A DNA stretch of 6,401 bases from Pseudomonadota bacterium (lineage in GTDB: Bacteria; Pseudomonadota; Gammaproteobacteria; Xanthomonadales; Rhodanobacteraceae), in assembly GCA_025351555.1 (NCBI GenBank), contig JANXVS010000361.1, positions 1 through 6,401 of the forward strand, in the 5' to 3' direction. Shown piece after piece: positions 5,027-6,401 of the stretch (position 1 is the first letter of the stretch; every line of letters begins with the position of its first letter). A program made the translations under genes and the position numbers. Under the pieces are notes generated by a model. It was given only the letters and a program-made list of their open reading frames with translations, was not told the origin of the DNA and searched no databases.

Positions 5027-6401
5027 ATTGAACAGTGCGAAAAAGATGTGGCCCGGTTTCATCCAGCGCCGACAACGCGAATAAAGTCTCCGGCCCGACG
5101 ATGCCATCCGGCTTGATGCCATAGGCCGCTTGCAGCTTGCGCACCCGTTCTTCCAGCGCCGCATCGAAATAGGCTGGGCCGGTTTGCGCCGTCTTGCCGG
5201 CATCCATGCGCGCGAGCTGCGCCTTGATCCAGGCTACGCCCGGACCAGCATCACCCACATGCAAAGTCGCGGGGATTCCCGCCGGCAGCCGCCACACGGC
5301 GATGAACTCGCCATTCCAGATGCCGCTCAGTGCCGCCTTGTCGATCACGCTGCTCTGGCCGGCCAAGTCTAGCCGAACATGCTGCGCATCCACGCCCTGC
5401 AGCAGCGCCTGCGCATGCGCATCGCCCTCGCGCAGCTGCAAAATCAGCGGCCGGTCGAAGCGCGCGAGCTGCTCAATCGTACCGGAACCGCGCAGGCAAT
5501 CCAGCCCGGCGAAGATCATGTTCTGACAACGCGCTGCATCGCGCACGGAAACATCGCCGGAATTGACCTGCCAACGCGCCAGGAGTTGCGTCCAGGCGGT
5601 CAGTTCGGAATCCGGGCTGTGCGCGATGGCGGCGCGCACCTGCACGAGCAGGTCTTCGCGCGGCGCCGCGGGCGGTGGCGCGAGGGTCGCCGCCTGCACC
5701 GGCGGCTGCGGCGCACGATGCAGCCAGTAGGGCGTCATGCTTGCGATCGCGAGCAGCACCAGCGCCGCCGCCGCCCAGCGGCCGTAGCGACGCAGCCAAT
5801 AGCGTGCATGCCCGGGCAGGGTTTCGTCGGCCGCGCGATCGACCAGGCGCTCGCCGATCGAATCCTCTTCGCGCGCGTAACCGGCCATCAGTGCGCGGTC
5901 GGCGATCACATTGATCAGGCGCGGGATGCCGGTGGAGCGCTGATACAGCGCGCGTAGCCCCAAGCGCGAGAACGGCACGCGCGCGCCGCCGGCCACAGCC
6001 AGGCGATGGCGCACATAAGCTTCGGATTCGTCGCGATCCAGCGGGGTCAGGTGATAGCGCGCGGTAATGCGCTGGGCAAGCTGGCGCAGTTCCGGCTGAT
6101 TGAGTTTCTCGCGCAACTCGGGTTGGCCAAGAAGTATAATTTGCAACAATTTCTGCGTCGGTGTTTCCAGGTTCGTCAGCAGGCGTATCTGCTCAAGCGC
6201 GTCGGTCGACAGGTTCTGCGCCTCGTCCGCGATCAGCACCACGCGCAGGCCCTGCGCGTAGGCATCGAGCAGATAGATATTCAGCGTGTCGACCAGGCCC
6301 TTCAGGCTGCCGCGCCGGTCGGCGATGTCAAGCTTGAGTTCCTCGCAGATCGTTTCCAGCAATTCGACCGGTGACAGCTTTGGATTGAGCACCAGCGCGA
6401 C
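5025..6401 (-). CDS. gspA: Type II secretion ATPase/peptidoglycan-binding protein GspA (ExeA-like), 5' cut by window edge
   Basis: 458 residues are visible, and the reading frame is still open at 6401. An in-frame GTG at 6392 is a Val codon inside the gene, not its start. Cytoplasmic AAA ATPase: Walker B VVLIADE at 54-60 of the visible part, a sensor-like ILLGQPEL at 90-97 and STGIPRLINVIADRAL at 156-171; the Walker A loop lies beyond the window. A basic segment and one membrane helix (about 209-226) follow. The periplasmic part has a region at about 280-375 that resembles the degenerate C39-peptidase-like fold seen in GspA proteins, with C292 and C302. It ends in a peptidoglycan-binding repeat at about 381-445 (GDAGPGVAWIKAQL, then VRKLQAAYGIKPDGIVGPETLFAL). 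With GspB it anchors to the cell wall and promotes secretin assembly in an ATP-dependent way. It is the first of three closely spaced same-strand genes; the promoter is not in view. Confidence 0.94.
   Translation of the reverse strand, partial: VALVLNPKLSPVELLETICEELKLDIADRRGSLKGLVDTLNIYLLDAYAQGLRVVLIADEAQNLSTDALEQIRLLTNLETPTQKLLQIILLGQPELREKLNQPELRQLAQRITARYHLTPLDRDESEAYVRHRLAVAGGARVPFSRLGLRALYQRSTGIPRLINVIADRALMAGYAREEDSIGERLVDRAADETLPGHARYWLRRYGRWAAAALVLLAIASMTPYWLHRAPQPPVQAATLAPPPAAPREDLLVQVRAAIAHSPDSELTAWTQLLARWQVNSGDVSVRDAARCQNMIFAGLDCLRGSGTIEQLARFDRPLILQLREGDAHAQALLQGVDAQHVRLDLAGQSSVIDKAALSGIWNGEFIAVWRLPAGIPATLHVGDAGPGVAWIKAQLARMDAGKTAQTGPAYFDAALEERVRKLQAAYGIKPDGIVGPETLFALSALDETGPHLFRTVQ

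Noticed and set aside
6135..6140. TATAAT on the plus strand inside gspA
   Set aside because: There is no -35-like hexamer at the right distance, and the bases are explained by codons for the conserved LQIILLG segment.

Overview
The window is GC-rich and, apart from the left edge, tightly packed on one strand. It reads as a chromosomal segment of a gammaproteobacterium, most likely of the Xanthomonadales/Lysobacterales (Rhodanobacter/Dyella/Dokdonella-like). That assignment is an inference from the mix of a GspA/GspB pair of the type II secretion system, a lipoprotein-type oligopeptidase B, a secreted plant-style leucine-rich-repeat protein and an IS1595-type transposase end. No 16S or other decisive taxonomic marker is present.

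Right part (3363-6401, minus strand, read right to left): gspA (exeA-like, 5' end cut by the window edge), gspB (exeB-like), then a rhomboid intramembrane serine protease. gspA and gspB are separated by 51 bp and gspB and the rhomboid gene by 15 bp, so they look like one transcription unit. GspA and GspB are inner-membrane partners that bind peptidoglycan and help the secretin GspD assemble. The rhomboid is an unassigned passenger that could act on secretion-related membrane proteins. The gspA-gspB gap is filled by three copies of a 15-bp AT-rich direct repeat.

Middle (1131-3293, minus): ptrB, an S9A prolyl-oligopeptidase/oligopeptidase B with an intact Ser-Asp-His triad and a lipoprotein signal. 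It starts 69 bp after the rhomboid stop, with a clear ribosome binding site and a GC-rich hairpin in the gap.

Left part (1-1130): a less GC-rich gene for an exported protein with eight 23-residue plant-type leucine-rich repeats. It stops abruptly in the ninth repeat. Immediately beyond it, on the plus strand and running in from outside the window, is the last 39 codons of what looks like an IS1595-family (ISXO2-like) transposase, so the repeat gene is probably truncated by an insertion. The 989-1130 gap shows no convincing terminator or promoter. No tRNA, rRNA or CRISPR was seen. The least explained items are the 15-bp repeat triplet, the rhomboid-GspAB linkage, and the LRR gene/transposase junction.
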